A program made the position numbers and the translations under genes. Of a DNA stretch of 64,000 nt, positions 9,594-18,240 are shown piece after piece (position 1 is the stretch's first letter; the number at the start of each line of letters is the position of its first letter). Below the pieces are notes generated by a model. That model did not search any database. It was not told where the DNA came from and saw only the letters and a program-made list of their open reading frames with translations. Origin of the DNA: JACCTU01 sp963848525 (GTDB taxonomy: Bacteria; Actinomycetota; Thermoleophilia; Gaiellales; Gaiellaceae); the NCBI GenBank assembly GCA_963848525.1, contig CAWKDZ010000005.1:434001-498000 (forward strand), read 5' to 3'.

Positions 9594-10736
9594 TTATTCG
9601 CCTCCGGGCGTGACCTCGACCGTCTCCGGCTGGAAGCCCTCGCCGGTGACGTCGACACCGTCCTCCTTCAGCTCCGCGACGGCCGCCTCCGCGAACTCGG
9701 TCATGTACGCGTCGTCGGTCGCGGGCTGCTTGATGATCTTGTAGTCCTGCGCGATCTGCGCGGTCAGATCGAACGCTTCGGGGTCCATGACGCCGATGCC
9801 GCCGGACTCGGTCGGCCAGATCAGCGCGTTGACCTCGTTCAGCTGCCAGCGCTGATGCCCTTCGCCGAGCGTCGGGCCGTTGTCGAGCACGGTCTGCAGG
9901 CACGTGTCCTGGTTGTCGCGGCAGTAGACCCAGCCGCGGAAGCTCGCCTTCAGGAACCGCGTCGCGATGTCCTGGTTCGCCTCCTCGGCGATCCAGTCCT
10001 CCCGCACGAAAACGCCGTCCTCGAGCGCGCCCGTGCCGACGTCGGACATCTTGATCACGTTGAGCTCGTCGAGCTGGTACAGCTCGCCCGTGTCCGGGTT
10101 CTCCTGCTCGAGCACCTGCGCGAGCTCGTTGTACGTCATCGCCGCGGCCGCGTCGACCTCCTTGTTCAGGAGCAGGTTCATGTCGAACGGCTGCGCGACG
10201 ATCTGCACGTCCTTCTGCGGGTCCATCCCGCTCTTCGTCAGCGCGGCGAAGAGCTTGTGCTCGTTGCCGCCGAGCCAGACGCCGACCTTCTTGCCGCGCA
10301 TGTCCTCGATCGCGTCGATCCCGCTGTCCTTGAACGCGACCTCGGTCATGCCGCTGCGCGTGAAGACCTGCGCGATGTTGACGATCTGACCGCCCTGGTC
10401 GCGCGTGGCGAGCGTGTTGTCGAGCCAGTTCAGCCCGAACTCCGCCTGGCCGCCGAGCACGACCTGCTCGGGGACGATGTCCGGCCCGCCGGGCTTGATC
10501 GTGACGTCCAGGCATTCGTCGTCGTAGTAGCCCTGCTCCTCTGCGGCGTAGTAGCCGGCGAACTGCGCCTGCGTGACCCACTTCAGCTGCACGGTCACGC
10601 TGTCGGTCTGGTCGCACTCCGCGGCCGCCGTCTCGCCGCCGGCCTCGCCTTCGTCGTCGTCGCCACCGCACGCCCCGAGCGCGAACACGAGCGCCACGAG
10701 CAGCGCAGCCAACCGGAACCACTTACCGCCGTGCAT
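9594..10736 (-). CDS. NMT1/THI5-like ABC transporter substrate-binding lipoprotein
   Basis: This 380-residue extracytoplasmic binding protein belongs to the SsuA/ThiY/NMT1 superfamily. ATG 10736 follows GGAGGAATGG. The signal peptide ends in a lipobox (ALGAC, with a following acidic GDDDE stretch), so the protein should be lipid-anchored. The mature N-terminus VTVQLKWVTQAQFAGYYAAE closely resembles THI5-type pyrimidine-binding proteins. GKKVGVWLGGNEHKLFAAL and VDAAAAMTYNE are typical of the fold. Two permease genes and an ATPase gene follow upstream on the same strand. Because the locus encodes dihydropyrimidine breakdown, I infer import of a pyrimidine, hydantoin-like compound or N-carbamoyl amino acid. 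Confidence 0.9.
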   Translation of the reverse strand: MHGGKWFRLAALLVALVFALGACGGDDDEGEAGGETAAAECDQTDSVTVQLKWVTQAQFAGYYAAEEQGYYDDECLDVTIKPGGPDIVPEQVVLGGQAEFGLNWLDNTLATRDQGGQIVNIAQVFTRSGMTEVAFKDSGIDAIEDMRGKKVGVWLGGNEHKLFAALTKSGMDPQKDVQIVAQPFDMNLLLNKEVDAAAAMTYNELAQVLEQENPDTGELYQLDELNVIKMSDVGTGALEDGVFVREDWIAEEANQDIATRFLKASFRGWVYCRDNQDTCLQTVLDNGPTLGEGHQRWQLNEVNALIWPTESGGIGVMDPEAFDLTAQIAQDYKIIKQPATDDAYMTEFAEAAVAELKEDGVDVTGEGFQPETVEVTPGGE

Positions 10737-10747
10737 CCATTCCTCCC

Positions 10748-11524
10748 TCAGTCGGCCTGCGCTCCCCGCGCAGACGGGTGCCAGGTCAAAGTCAGCCGCT
10801 CCGCGAGCGCGACCGCGGCGTAGAACGCGATCCCGAGGACGCTCGCGACGAGGATCGCGGCCCACGCGAGCTCGAAGTCGAAGATCCCCGCCGAGCGGCG
10901 GATCTGGATTCCGAGCGCCTCCTGCGAGCCGCCGAAGTAGTCGCCCACGATGGCGCCGATCATCGCCAGTACGGTCGCGATTTTCAACGCCGAGAAGACG
11001 TAGGGAAGCGCGTTCGGGATCCGCACGCGCCGGAAGATCTCGGCCTCGCCGGCGGCGTACGAGCGCATCAGCTCGATCGAGGACGGCCGCACGGACGTCA
11101 GCCCCCGGAGCGTGTTCACGAGCACCGGGAAGAAGCAGAGCACGGCCGCGATCACCATCTTCGAGAGCGGGTTCAGGAGCCCGAACCAGTTGTTCGTGAT
11201 CGGGGCGAAGGCGATGATCGGGATCGCGTTCGCGGCGATCATGTACGGCATCAGCGCCGTCCCGAGCCGGCTCCAGCGGGCGAGCCCGAGCGCGACGAGG
11301 ATCCCCAAGCCGCAGCCGATCACGAAGCCGCCGAGCGCCTCCTTGAACGTGAACCAGCCGGCGCGCCAGAGCAGGTCGCGGCTCTCCCAGAACGTCCCGA
11401 GGATGTCGGAGAGCGGCGGCAGCAGGAAGCGCTGCACGTCGAGGCCGCGGACGAGGCCCTCCCAGGCGGCGATCCCGAGCACGAAGACGAGCACGGCCGG
11501 GCCCCAGGCTCGCAGGCGCTTCAC
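10748..11524 (-). CDS. ABC transporter permease (SsuC/ThiX-type), subunit 1
   Basis: This 258-residue BPD-type inner-membrane permease has five to six hydrophobic segments. The conserved EAA-like cytoplasmic loop is seen in ELMRSYAAGEAEIFRRVRIP followed by NALPYVFSALKIA. The start is GTG 11524, which overlaps the ATPase stop as GTGA. It is followed 11 bp later by the lipoprotein gene. It is related to, but clearly different from, the second permease at 12348-13232. The importer therefore appears to use a heterodimeric membrane channel. Confidence 0.9.
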   Translation of the reverse strand: MKRLRAWGPAVLVFVLGIAAWEGLVRGLDVQRFLLPPLSDILGTFWESRDLLWRAGWFTFKEALGGFVIGCGLGILVALGLARWSRLGTALMPYMIAANAIPIIAFAPITNNWFGLLNPLSKMVIAAVLCFFPVLVNTLRGLTSVRPSSIELMRSYAAGEAEIFRRVRIPNALPYVFSALKIATVLAMIGAIVGDYFGGSQEALGIQIRRSAGIFDFELAWAAILVASVLGIAFYAAVALAERLTLTWHPSARGAQAD

Positions 11525-12351
11525 AGCCCTTCCTCCGCTGCGATCAGCGCTTCCTCGACGCCTTCCTCCTCGTAGTCGAGGCCGCCGGCCATCCGGAGCT
11601 GCCGGCGCACGGACCGGATCAGCTCGGCGTAGCGGGCGTCCTCCCGAGTGGCCAGCGTCCGCTCGCGGGGGAGGTCGACCTCGACGACGCCGGCGATGCG
11701 GCCCGGCCGCGGCGACATCACGACGACGTGCGTGGAGAGGAACACGGCCTCGGCGATCGAGTGCGTGACGAAGACGATCGTCGCCTCGGTCTCCTCCCAG
11801 ATCCGCAGCAGCTCCCCGTTCAGGCGCTCGCGCGTCATCTCGTCGAGCGCGCCGAACGGCTCGTCCATCAGCAGAAGATCGGGCGAGAACGAGAGCGCTC
11901 GGGCGATCGAGACGCGCTGCTGCATCCCGCCCGAGAGCTGCCACGGATGGTGCTTCTCGAAGCCGTGGAGCCCGACGAGCTCGAGCATCTCCTGCACGCG
12001 CTCGCGCCGCCGCCGCCGGTCCCAGCCCGACATCTCGAGCGGGAGCTCGACGTTGCGCGCGACGGTGCGCCAGTCGTACAGCACGGCGTCCTGGAAGACG
12101 ATCCCGTAGTCGCGGTCCAGCCGCGCCTGCCGGGCGGTCTTCCCGTTGATGACGACGTCGCCGCTCGTCGGCTGGATCAGGTCGCCGATGATCCGGAGCA
12201 GCGTCGACTTGCCGCACCCCGAGGGGCCGATCAGGGAGACGAAGTCGCGCGGGCGAACATCGAGCGAGATGTCCTCGAGCGCGACGACTCCGCCCTTGCC
12301 GAACTGCTTCGTCACTCCGCCGAGCGAGACGACGTGCTGCGCCGAGTTCAC
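11521..12351 (-). CDS. ABC transporter ATP-binding protein (SsuB/TauB-type)
   Basis: This 276-residue import ATPase has Walker A GPSGCGKST, a Q-loop in GIVFQDAVLYDW, signature LSGGMQQRVSIARAL, Walker B LLLMDEPFGALD and the switch histidine in IVFVTHSIAEAV. The start is GTG 12351 (VNSAQHVVSLGGVTKQF), overlapping the stop of the upstream permease as GTGA. Its own stop overlaps the next permease in the same way. The strict coupling of the three genes supports a single importer complex. Confidence 0.93.
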   Translation of the reverse strand: MNSAQHVVSLGGVTKQFGKGGVVALEDISLDVRPRDFVSLIGPSGCGKSTLLRIIGDLIQPTSGDVVINGKTARQARLDRDYGIVFQDAVLYDWRTVARNVELPLEMSGWDRRRRRERVQEMLELVGLHGFEKHHPWQLSGGMQQRVSIARALSFSPDLLLMDEPFGALDEMTRERLNGELLRIWEETEATIVFVTHSIAEAVFLSTHVVVMSPRPGRIAGVVEVDLPRERTLATREDARYAELIRSVRRQLRMAGGLDYEEEGVEEALIAAEEGL

Positions 12352-13232
12352 GCCACGTGCTCCGGTGCGCGCTTGACGACGAGCCGCTCGGCGCCGGCGA
12401 CGACGAGGTAGAACGAGATCCCGAGCAGCGCCGCGATCAGGTTCGTCGCCCACAGCGACGGCGGCGACGATGCGTAGTACTGGTTGAAGTTGAGGATCGC
12501 GCCGCCCAGCCCGTCCTGGATCGACGCGGGGAGCTCGCCGATGATCGCGCCGACGACCGCCGCCGTGACGCTGACCTTCAGCGCGGCGAAGAAGTACGGC
12601 AGCGACGCGGGCACGCGAAGCTTCCAGAGGATCGGCCAGCGGCCGCCCGCGTACGAGCGCATCAGCTCGAGCGCGCGCGGGTCGACGGCCTGGAGCCCGC
12701 GCAGCATGTTGATCGTCACCGGGAAGAACGTCAGGTACGCGGCGATCACCGAGACGGAGAACCAGTCCGGGAGCCCGCGCCCGCCGAGCCAGACGACGAC
12801 CATCGGCGCGATCGCGAGGATCGGGATCGTCTGCGAGGCGACGATGTAGGGCAGGACGCCACGCTGGAGCAGCGACGAGTGCACGAGCACGATCGCGATC
12901 AGGAACCCGAACGACGCGCCGAGCGCGAACCCGACCGCGGCCTCCTTCGCGGTGAAGAGCATCGAGTCCCAGAGCACCTCGATCAGCAGCGGCCCGTTCC
13001 GCCGCGACGGCTCGAAGAGCTGCCCGACGATGTCGTGCACGTGCGGGAGCGTGCGGTCGTTGACCTCGAACGTCCCGAGGCGGAAGCCGGTCGTCTCACC
13101 GAACCACTTGAAAGCCTCCCAGAGCGCCCAGAGGCCGAGCAGCACGGCCACGGTCGTCGCGACGCGCGTGCCCGCCTCGCGCAGCGCCGGCGGCGAGGCG
13201 AGGCCGCGGCGCTCGACGGCGACGGCCGACAT
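12348..13232 (-). CDS. ABC transporter permease (SsuC/ThiX-type), subunit 2
   Basis: This 294-residue permease is the first gene of the minus-strand importer operon. It has an N-terminal membrane segment (VATTVAVLLGLWALWEAF), a periplasmic stretch, then the five-helix BPD core. The EAA-like loop is ELMRSYAGGRWPILWKLRVP. The start is ATG 13232 (MSAVAVERRG). It diverges from the M20 amidohydrolase with only 35 bp between the start codons, so the two transcription units probably share a regulatory region. Confidence 0.9.
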   Translation of the reverse strand: MSAVAVERRGLASPPALREAGTRVATTVAVLLGLWALWEAFKWFGETTGFRLGTFEVNDRTLPHVHDIVGQLFEPSRRNGPLLIEVLWDSMLFTAKEAAVGFALGASFGFLIAIVLVHSSLLQRGVLPYIVASQTIPILAIAPMVVVWLGGRGLPDWFSVSVIAAYLTFFPVTINMLRGLQAVDPRALELMRSYAGGRWPILWKLRVPASLPYFFAALKVSVTAAVVGAIIGELPASIQDGLGGAILNFNQYYASSPPSLWATNLIAALLGISFYLVVAGAERLVVKRAPEHVA

Positions 13233-13267
13233 GCGTATTCCCTATCACACGGTTAGCATCGGTCCGG
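13233..13267. promoter_or_regulatory. Short divergent promoter region, importer versus carbamoylase
   Basis: The 35-bp gap is AT-richer than its surroundings. On the plus strand TAGCAT lies eight bases before the amidohydrolase ATG, a possible -10 element that would give a nearly leaderless transcript. On the minus strand GATAGGG/TAC lies close to the permease start. No -35 element is clear. Confidence 0.35.
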
Positions 13268-14509
13268 ATGGCGCTGAACCCCGGCCGCACCGTGGACGAG
13301 CTCCGCGAGCTGCGTGAGCTGACCGGGGACGAGAACGGCGCCCAGCGGGTCGCGTGGACGGACACCTGGGCGCAGGCGCGCGAGTGGCTGCGCGGGAAGG
13401 TCGCCGGCAGCGGGGCCGAGGAGTCGGTCGACGAGGCCGGGAACCAGTGGTTCACGCTCGCTGGCGAGTCCGAGCGGGCGCTCCTGATCGGTGGGCACAT
13501 CGACTCGGTGCCGAACGGAGGCTGGCTCGACGGAGCACTCAACGTCGTCGCCGGCGTCGAGGTGCTCCGGCGGATCGCGGAGGACGGGCAGCCGCCGCTC
13601 ACCGTCCGGCTCGTCAACTGGGCCGACGAGGAAGGCGCACGCTTCGGCCGCTCCCTCTTCGGCTCGAGCGCCGCGGCCGGCTCGATGGCGGACCAGGACG
13701 AGCTACGGCAACGCAAGGACGCGGACGGCGTCGCGTTGCCCGATGCGCTGAGCGAGCACGGGGTCGACCTCGACCGCGCGCTCGACGCGAAGGCGCAGCT
13801 CGAGAACGCGGCCGCCTACCTCGAGCTGCACATCGAGCAGGGCCCCGTGCTCGAGTCGATGGACCTGCCGCTCGGTGTCGTGCTCGGGACGTTCGGGGTC
13901 GAGCGCCACCAGGTCACGTGGCGCGGCCAGGCCGCCCACGCGGGCTCGACGCCGATGGACAAGCGTCGCGACGCGCTCGCCGGCGCGGCGAAGCTCGCGC
14001 TCGAGATCCGGCCGATCGCCGCGCAGGTCGGCGGCGGCGCTGTCTGCACGTCCGGCGGTGTCGTCACCAAGCCGGGCATCGTCACCTCGGTCGTCGAGAC
14101 CGCCGAGCAGCTGCTCGACCAGCGCCACCTCGACGCGGACCGGCTCGCCGAGCTGCTGCGGCTCGCGCAGGAGGCGGCCGAGCGCTTCGCGCGCGAGGAG
14201 GACGTCGAGGTCGAGTGGGAGCGGATCTGGAACATCGAGCCGATCCTCTTCGACGACGAGCTGATCGAGCTCGCGGACGAGTCGATTCGCGAGGTGGCCG
14301 GGACGTCGCACCGGCTTCCGAGCGGGCCGCTGCACGACGCGGCCGAGGTCGCGCGCGCCGGTATCCCGACCGTGATGCTCTTCGTCCAGAGCCTGCGCGG
14401 TCTCTCGCACACGAAGCTCGAGGACACGAAGGCCGAGCACCTCGAGCTGAGCGTGCAGGCGCTCGACCGCCTGGCCTCCAAGACACTCGAGCGGCTCGTG
14501 GCCCGCTAG
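13268..14509 (+). CDS. M20 amidohydrolase, N-carbamoyl-beta-alanine/N-carbamoyl-L-amino-acid hydrolase
   Basis: This 413-residue metallopeptidase-like enzyme of the M20/ArgE-beta-ureidopropionase group releases CO2 and NH3 from N-carbamoyl amino acids. Metal-binding segments are IGGHIDSVPNGGWLDGAL and NWADEEGARFGRSLFGS, then LELHIEQGPVLE. The dimerisation/substrate lid is marked by GQAAHAGSTPMDKRRDAL, and late histidines occur in PSGPLHDAAEVARAGIPT and GLSHTKLED. It is placed beside dihydropyrimidinase and the importer. It would carry out the second hydrolysis of the pathway (beta-ureidopropionase role). An allantoate or L-carbamoylase specificity cannot be excluded from sequence alone. Confidence 0.9.
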   Translation: MALNPGRTVDELRELRELTGDENGAQRVAWTDTWAQAREWLRGKVAGSGAEESVDEAGNQWFTLAGESERALLIGGHIDSVPNGGWLDGALNVVAGVEVLRRIAEDGQPPLTVRLVNWADEEGARFGRSLFGSSAAAGSMADQDELRQRKDADGVALPDALSEHGVDLDRALDAKAQLENAAAYLELHIEQGPVLESMDLPLGVVLGTFGVERHQVTWRGQAAHAGSTPMDKRRDALAGAAKLALEIRPIAAQVGGGAVCTSGGVVTKPGIVTSVVETAEQLLDQRHLDADRLAELLRLAQEAAERFAREEDVEVEWERIWNIEPILFDDELIELADESIREVAGTSHRLPSGPLHDAAEVARAGIPTVMLFVQSLRGLSHTKLEDTKAEHLELSVQALDRLASKTLERLVAR

Positions 14510-14952
14510 AAGACGCGGACGAGCGCGACGCCAACCGCGACGAGCGCGACCCCGAGCAGCCGGCCGGGCGTGACCGGGTTCTCCTCGAAGCCGACCCAGC
14601 CGAAGTGGTCGACCAGGAGCGAGGCCACGGCCTGCCCGGCGAGGATCACTGCGACGAGCGTCGCGGCCCCGAGCTTCGGCGCCGTGACGACGCTCCCGAG
14701 CACGTAGAAGGCCCCGAGCAGCCCGCCGACCCACACCCACCACGGCGCGCCTCCGATCTGTCCGGACGAGGGCCAGTCGCGGGCCGCGACGACCATCACG
14801 AGGACGAGCGCGAGCGTCCCGACCGCGAAGGAGACGAGCGTGGCGCGGAGCGGGCTGTCCAGCCAGCTCGCGAGCTGGGCGTTGATCCCGAACTGGATCG
14901 GGAGCATCGCCCCGGCCGCGAAGCCGAAGAGCAGGTACGGCCAGATTGCCAC
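14506..14952 (-). CDS. DMT-family membrane protein, YdcZ/DUF606 type
   Basis: This 148-residue integral membrane protein has about five hydrophobic helices. It starts MAIWPYLLFGFAAGAMLPIQ and contains GGAPWWVWVGGLLGAFYVLG and APKLGAATLVAVILAGQAVA, typical of the half-size DMT_YdcZ family. Members are thought to work as dimers in drug/metabolite transport. Its stop overlaps the amidohydrolase stop by four bases in a convergent arrangement. It diverges from the LLM oxidoreductase. The substrate is unknown. Confidence 0.85.
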   Translation of the reverse strand: MAIWPYLLFGFAAGAMLPIQFGINAQLASWLDSPLRATLVSFAVGTLALVLVMVVAARDWPSSGQIGGAPWWVWVGGLLGAFYVLGSVVTAPKLGAATLVAVILAGQAVASLLVDHFGWVGFEENPVTPGRLLGVALVAVGVALVRVF

Positions 14953-15011
14953 CGCGACGGTTTCGAGGGAAGATCACGGTTTCCCTGCCAGAGCTCGAAC
15001 CCGGAGGTCCC

Positions 15012-16028
15012 ATGCTCACGTTCGGCGTCACCGTGCTCCCCGACCCGCCCTACCAGCGCCTGATCGAGCTGTTCCAGCTCGCGGAACGCCACGGGTTCGA
15101 GTACGGCTGGACCTACGACTCGCACATCCTCTGGCAGGAGTCGTACGCGACGCTGCCGCTCGCGGCCGGCAAGACCGAGCGGATCAAGCTCGGCCACTTC
15201 GTCACGAACCCCGGGATCCGCGACCCGACGATCACGGCGAGCTGGTACGCGACGATGCAGGACATCTCCGACGGCCGCATGGTGATGGGGATCGGGCGCG
15301 GCGACTCGTCCCGGCGCGTCGTCGGCCTCAAGCCCGTGCGCGTCGCAGAGTTCGAGGCGCGCTGCGCGATGATGAAGGACTTGATGAACGGCCGTGAGGT
15401 CGAGTGGAACGAGAAGCAGCTGAAGCTCGGCTGGGTGCGCGAGGAGCTGCCGGAGATCGAGATGTGGGTCGCGGGCTACGGGCCGAAGGCGCTCGCGGTG
15501 GCAGGCCGCGTCGGCGACGGCGTGATCATCCAGCTCGCCGACCCGCAGATCATCCAGTGGATCATGGACACGGCGCGCAGCGCCGCGGAGGAAGCCGGCC
15601 GCGACCCGAACGCGCTCAAGTGCATCGTCGGCGCGCCGAGCATGATCGACGACGACATCCAGAAGGCACGCGAGCAGGTGCGCTGGTTCCCGGCGATGGT
15701 CTCGAACCACGTCATGGACCTGATCGAGAAGTACGGCTGGGACTCCGAGATCCCGACCGCGCTGACGGACTTCGTCAAGGCGCGCAAGTTCTACGACTAC
15801 AAGGACCACAGCCGCGTCGGCGCGGCGCACGGCGAGTTCGTCACCGACGAGATCTGCGACCGCTTCTGCGTCCTCGGCAACGTCGACCAGGCGACCGAGA
15901 AGCTGCGCGAGCTCGAGTCCGTCGGCGTCGACCAGTTCAACATCTACCTGATGACGGAGAAGCAGGAGGAGACGCTCGCCGCGTACGGCGACAAGATCAT
16001 CCCGAAGTTCGCACAGGTGGCTGCGTAA
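15012..16028 (+). CDS. LLM class flavin/F420-dependent oxidoreductase (TIGR03842-like)
   Basis: This 338-residue luciferase-like TIM-barrel enzyme probably uses F420 or FMN. Features are MLTFGVTVLPDPPYQRLIEL, FEYGWTYDSHILWQESYATL, RIKLGHFVTNPGIRDPTIT and the cofactor loop GIGRGDSSRRVVGL. It also has EIEMWVAGYGPKALAVAGRV and a C-terminal DQFNIYLMTEK segment. The start is ATG 15012 with GGAGG upstream. It resembles the subfamily often found near hydantoinase/dihydropyrimidinase genes in actinobacteria. Its likely role is a redox step on a cyclic amide or its product. The locus lacks a classical dihydropyrimidine dehydrogenase, so it is a candidate for that missing step. Confidence 0.85.
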   Translation: MLTFGVTVLPDPPYQRLIELFQLAERHGFEYGWTYDSHILWQESYATLPLAAGKTERIKLGHFVTNPGIRDPTITASWYATMQDISDGRMVMGIGRGDSSRRVVGLKPVRVAEFEARCAMMKDLMNGREVEWNEKQLKLGWVREELPEIEMWVAGYGPKALAVAGRVGDGVIIQLADPQIIQWIMDTARSAAEEAGRDPNALKCIVGAPSMIDDDIQKAREQVRWFPAMVSNHVMDLIEKYGWDSEIPTALTDFVKARKFYDYKDHSRVGAAHGEFVTDEICDRFCVLGNVDQATEKLRELESVGVDQFNIYLMTEKQEETLAAYGDKIIPKFAQVAA

Positions 16029-16846
16029 CCGAGCGACGAAGCGCGCCGACGTACACGCCGGCCAGGACCAGCAGACCTCCGATCACGAGCCCCGCGCCGA
16101 TCCGCTCGTCGTCGATCCAGGCGGAGAGCAGCACGGTGACGAGCGGGATCAGCAACGAATGTGTAGGCCGCCCGAGATGCGCTCCACAATCGGACGACGA
16201 CGAGGTAGAGCACGAAGACCGGACCAGACCCGAGCACGACCAGGTACGCGAGGGCGAGCCAGGTCGCGCCGTCCTCCGGTAGCACGAGCGACTCGTTCAG
16301 GAGCAAGGAGAGCGTGACCAGGATCGTTGCGCCGATCGCCATGCCGACGGCGTTCGTCGTCACCGGGTGGACGGGCGGGAACTGACGGACGAGCACGGTC
16401 GCCTGCGCAAAGCACAGAACCGCCCCGAGGGCGGCGAGGAGCGAGAGCGCGGGCACCGCCTCGCTTCCCGAGACTCCCGCGACCACGCCGATGCCCACGA
16501 GCGAAAGCAGAGTTCCGACGACGGCGGCGAATCGGAGACGCTCCTGCCGCTGGAGGACGGCGAGCAGCAAGGTCGCGAGCGGTACGAGAGCGAGCAGCGT
16601 CTGTCCGAGCCCGGCGTGGATGCGCACGAGCGCGTAGTACGCGAATGCGAAACCGCCGCCGAAAGTGAGCGCGCCGTAGAGAAGCACGCCCACCAACGCG
16701 GATCCGTGCGGGAGCGTGAGCTTCATCACGGCCATCATGGCTCCCAGGAGGCAAGCCGCCAGGAAGAAGCGCAGCCCGGCACCCCAGAGTGGATCGAGCT
16801 CACGGTTGCTGACCCTGACGCCGACGGCGTTCCCGCCCGCGAGCAC
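15997..16846 (-). CDS. EamA/DMT-family transporter, frameshift near 16153
   Basis: This is a ten-helix drug/metabolite transporter of about 282 residues after repair. It starts at ATG 16846 with GGNAVGVRVSNRELDPLWGA, and has the two-EamA-repeat pattern, including FGGGFAFAYYALVRIHAGLG and VLGSGPVFVLYLVVVRLWSA. The frame breaks near 16153 (one extra base within TTCGTTGCTGATC on the coding strand). Corrected reading continues LIPLVTVLLSAWIDDERIGA and ends at 15997. The 3' end overlaps the convergent LLM oxidoreductase by 32 bp. It may export a metabolite of the neighbouring pathway; that is inference. Confidence 0.85.
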
Positions 16847-16895
16847 GGCGCCGACGACGAATGCTACGGCTGCCGTGCCGTCTCTCTCGACGCTG

Positions 16896-17288
16896 CTACT
16901 CCTCCTCTAGCTCGAGCGCAGCCGAGTTGATGCAGTAGCGCTGCCCGGTGGGCGCCGGCCCGTCGGGGAACACGTGCCCGAGGTGTCCGCCGCAGCTCGC
17001 GCAGAGCACCTCGGTGCGGGTCATCCCGAAGGTCCGGTCGCTCTCCTCCTCGACGGCGTCCTCGCCCGCCGGCGCGAAGAACGCGGGCCAGCCGCAGCCG
17101 GAGTCGTACTTCGTCTCCGAGCTGAAGAGCTCCGCGCCGCAGCCCGCGCAGCGATACGTGCCGGGCTCGAACGTGTGGTCGTACTCGCCCGTGAAGGGCC
17201 GCTCGGTCCCCTTCTCGCGCAGGATGCGGTACTGCTCGGGCGTCAGCTCGGCGCGCCACTGCTCCTCGGTCTTCTCGATCTTGGGCAT
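16896..17288 (-). CDS. msrB: Peptide-methionine (R)-S-oxide reductase
   Basis: This 130-residue repair enzyme reduces the R epimer of methionine sulfoxide. It shows the MsrB pattern: two zinc-binding CxxC pairs (CAGCG and CASCG), SGCGWPAFF, and the active-site segment RYCINSAALEL with the resolving/catalytic cysteine. The start is ATG 17288 (MPKIEKTEEQWRAEL), opposite the ABC ATPase start 26 bp away. The length is standard for the single-domain enzyme. Confidence 0.96.
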   Translation of the reverse strand: MPKIEKTEEQWRAELTPEQYRILREKGTERPFTGEYDHTFEPGTYRCAGCGAELFSSETKYDSGCGWPAFFAPAGEDAVEEESDRTFGMTRTEVLCASCGGHLGHVFPDGPAPTGQRYCINSAALELEEE

Positions 17289-17313
17289 CCGCCCAAACGG
17301 TAGCTTGAGAGGA

Positions 17314-18240
17314 GTGGCCGACCAAGCCCTGATCGAGGCCCGCGGGCTGACCAAGCAGTTCGGAGACTTCACCGCCGTCGACACCATCGACTTCACCGTC
17401 GAGCGCGGCGAGACTTTCGGCTTCCTCGGCCCGAACGGCGCCGGCAAGACCTCGACGATGCGGATGATCGGCGCGGTCTCGCCCGTGACCGCGGGCGAGC
17501 TGACGGTGCTCGGCCTCGACCCCGCCGTCGCGGGAGCGGAGATCAAGCAGCGGATGGGCGTCGTCCCGCAGCAGGACACGCTCGACTTCGAGCTCACCGT
17601 CCACGAGAACCTGCTCGTCTACGGGCGCTACTTCGGGATCGCGAAGGACGTGATCCGTACGCGGGCCGACGAGCTGCTCGAGTTCGTGCAGCTGAACGAG
17701 CGCCGCGACTCGAAGGTGGAGCCGCTCTCCGGCGGGATGAAGCGGCGCCTGACGATCGCCCGCGCGCTGATCAACGAGCCCGAGCTGCTGCTGCTCGACG
17801 AGCCGACGACCGGCCTCGACCCCCAGGCGCGCCATGTGCTCTGGGATCGCCTCTACCGGCTCAAGCAGCAGGGCGTGACGCAGGTCCTCACCACGCATTA
17901 CATGGACGAAGCAGAGCAGCTTTGTGACCGGCTCGTGGTCATGGACCAGGCGAAGATCGTCGCCGAGGGCTCGCCACGGCAGCTGATCGAGAAGTACGTG
18001 CAGCGCGAAGTGGTCGAGCTTCGGTTCGCGAACGGCACTCCCAGCCTCGACGGCCAGCTGGACGACCTCGGCGAGCACCTCGAGGTGCTCGCGGACCGAA
18101 TCCTGATCGGGACGGACGACGGCGACGCGACGGCGCACCAGGTCCACGAGCGCGGCGTTCCCGTCGAGAGTGTGCTCGTCCGGCGGAGCACGCTGGAGGA
18201 CGTCTTCTTGACGCTGACCGGGCGGACGCTCGTCGACTGA
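17314..18240 (+). CDS. ABC exporter ATP-binding protein (DrrA/NodI-like)
   Basis: This 308-residue export ATPase has Walker A GPNGAGKTS, Q-loop VVPQQDTLD, signature LSGGMKRRLTIARAL, Walker B LLLLDEPTTGLD and the switch His in VLTTHYMDEAEQ. The C-terminal domain ends RSTLEDVFLTLTGRTLVD, typical of DrrA-type subunits. The start is GTG 17314 with GAGAGGA in front. The stop overlaps the ATG of the first permease by one base (TGATG). The three genes form one exporter for an unknown lipid, polysaccharide or drug-like substrate. Confidence 0.93.
   Translation: MADQALIEARGLTKQFGDFTAVDTIDFTVERGETFGFLGPNGAGKTSTMRMIGAVSPVTAGELTVLGLDPAVAGAEIKQRMGVVPQQDTLDFELTVHENLLVYGRYFGIAKDVIRTRADELLEFVQLNERRDSKVEPLSGGMKRRLTIARALINEPELLLLDEPTTGLDPQARHVLWDRLYRLKQQGVTQVLTTHYMDEAEQLCDRLVVMDQAKIVAEGSPRQLIEKYVQREVVELRFANGTPSLDGQLDDLGEHLEVLADRILIGTDDGDATAHQVHERGVPVESVLVRRSTLEDVFLTLTGRTLVD

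Noticed and set aside
7843..10722. A single very long minus-strand open frame across dihydropyrimidinase and the binding protein
   Set aside because: Only its middle part (9480 down to about 8256) is the true dihydropyrimidinase. The rest is an out-of-frame reading of the lipoprotein gene and the opposite strand, caused by high GC and one indel.
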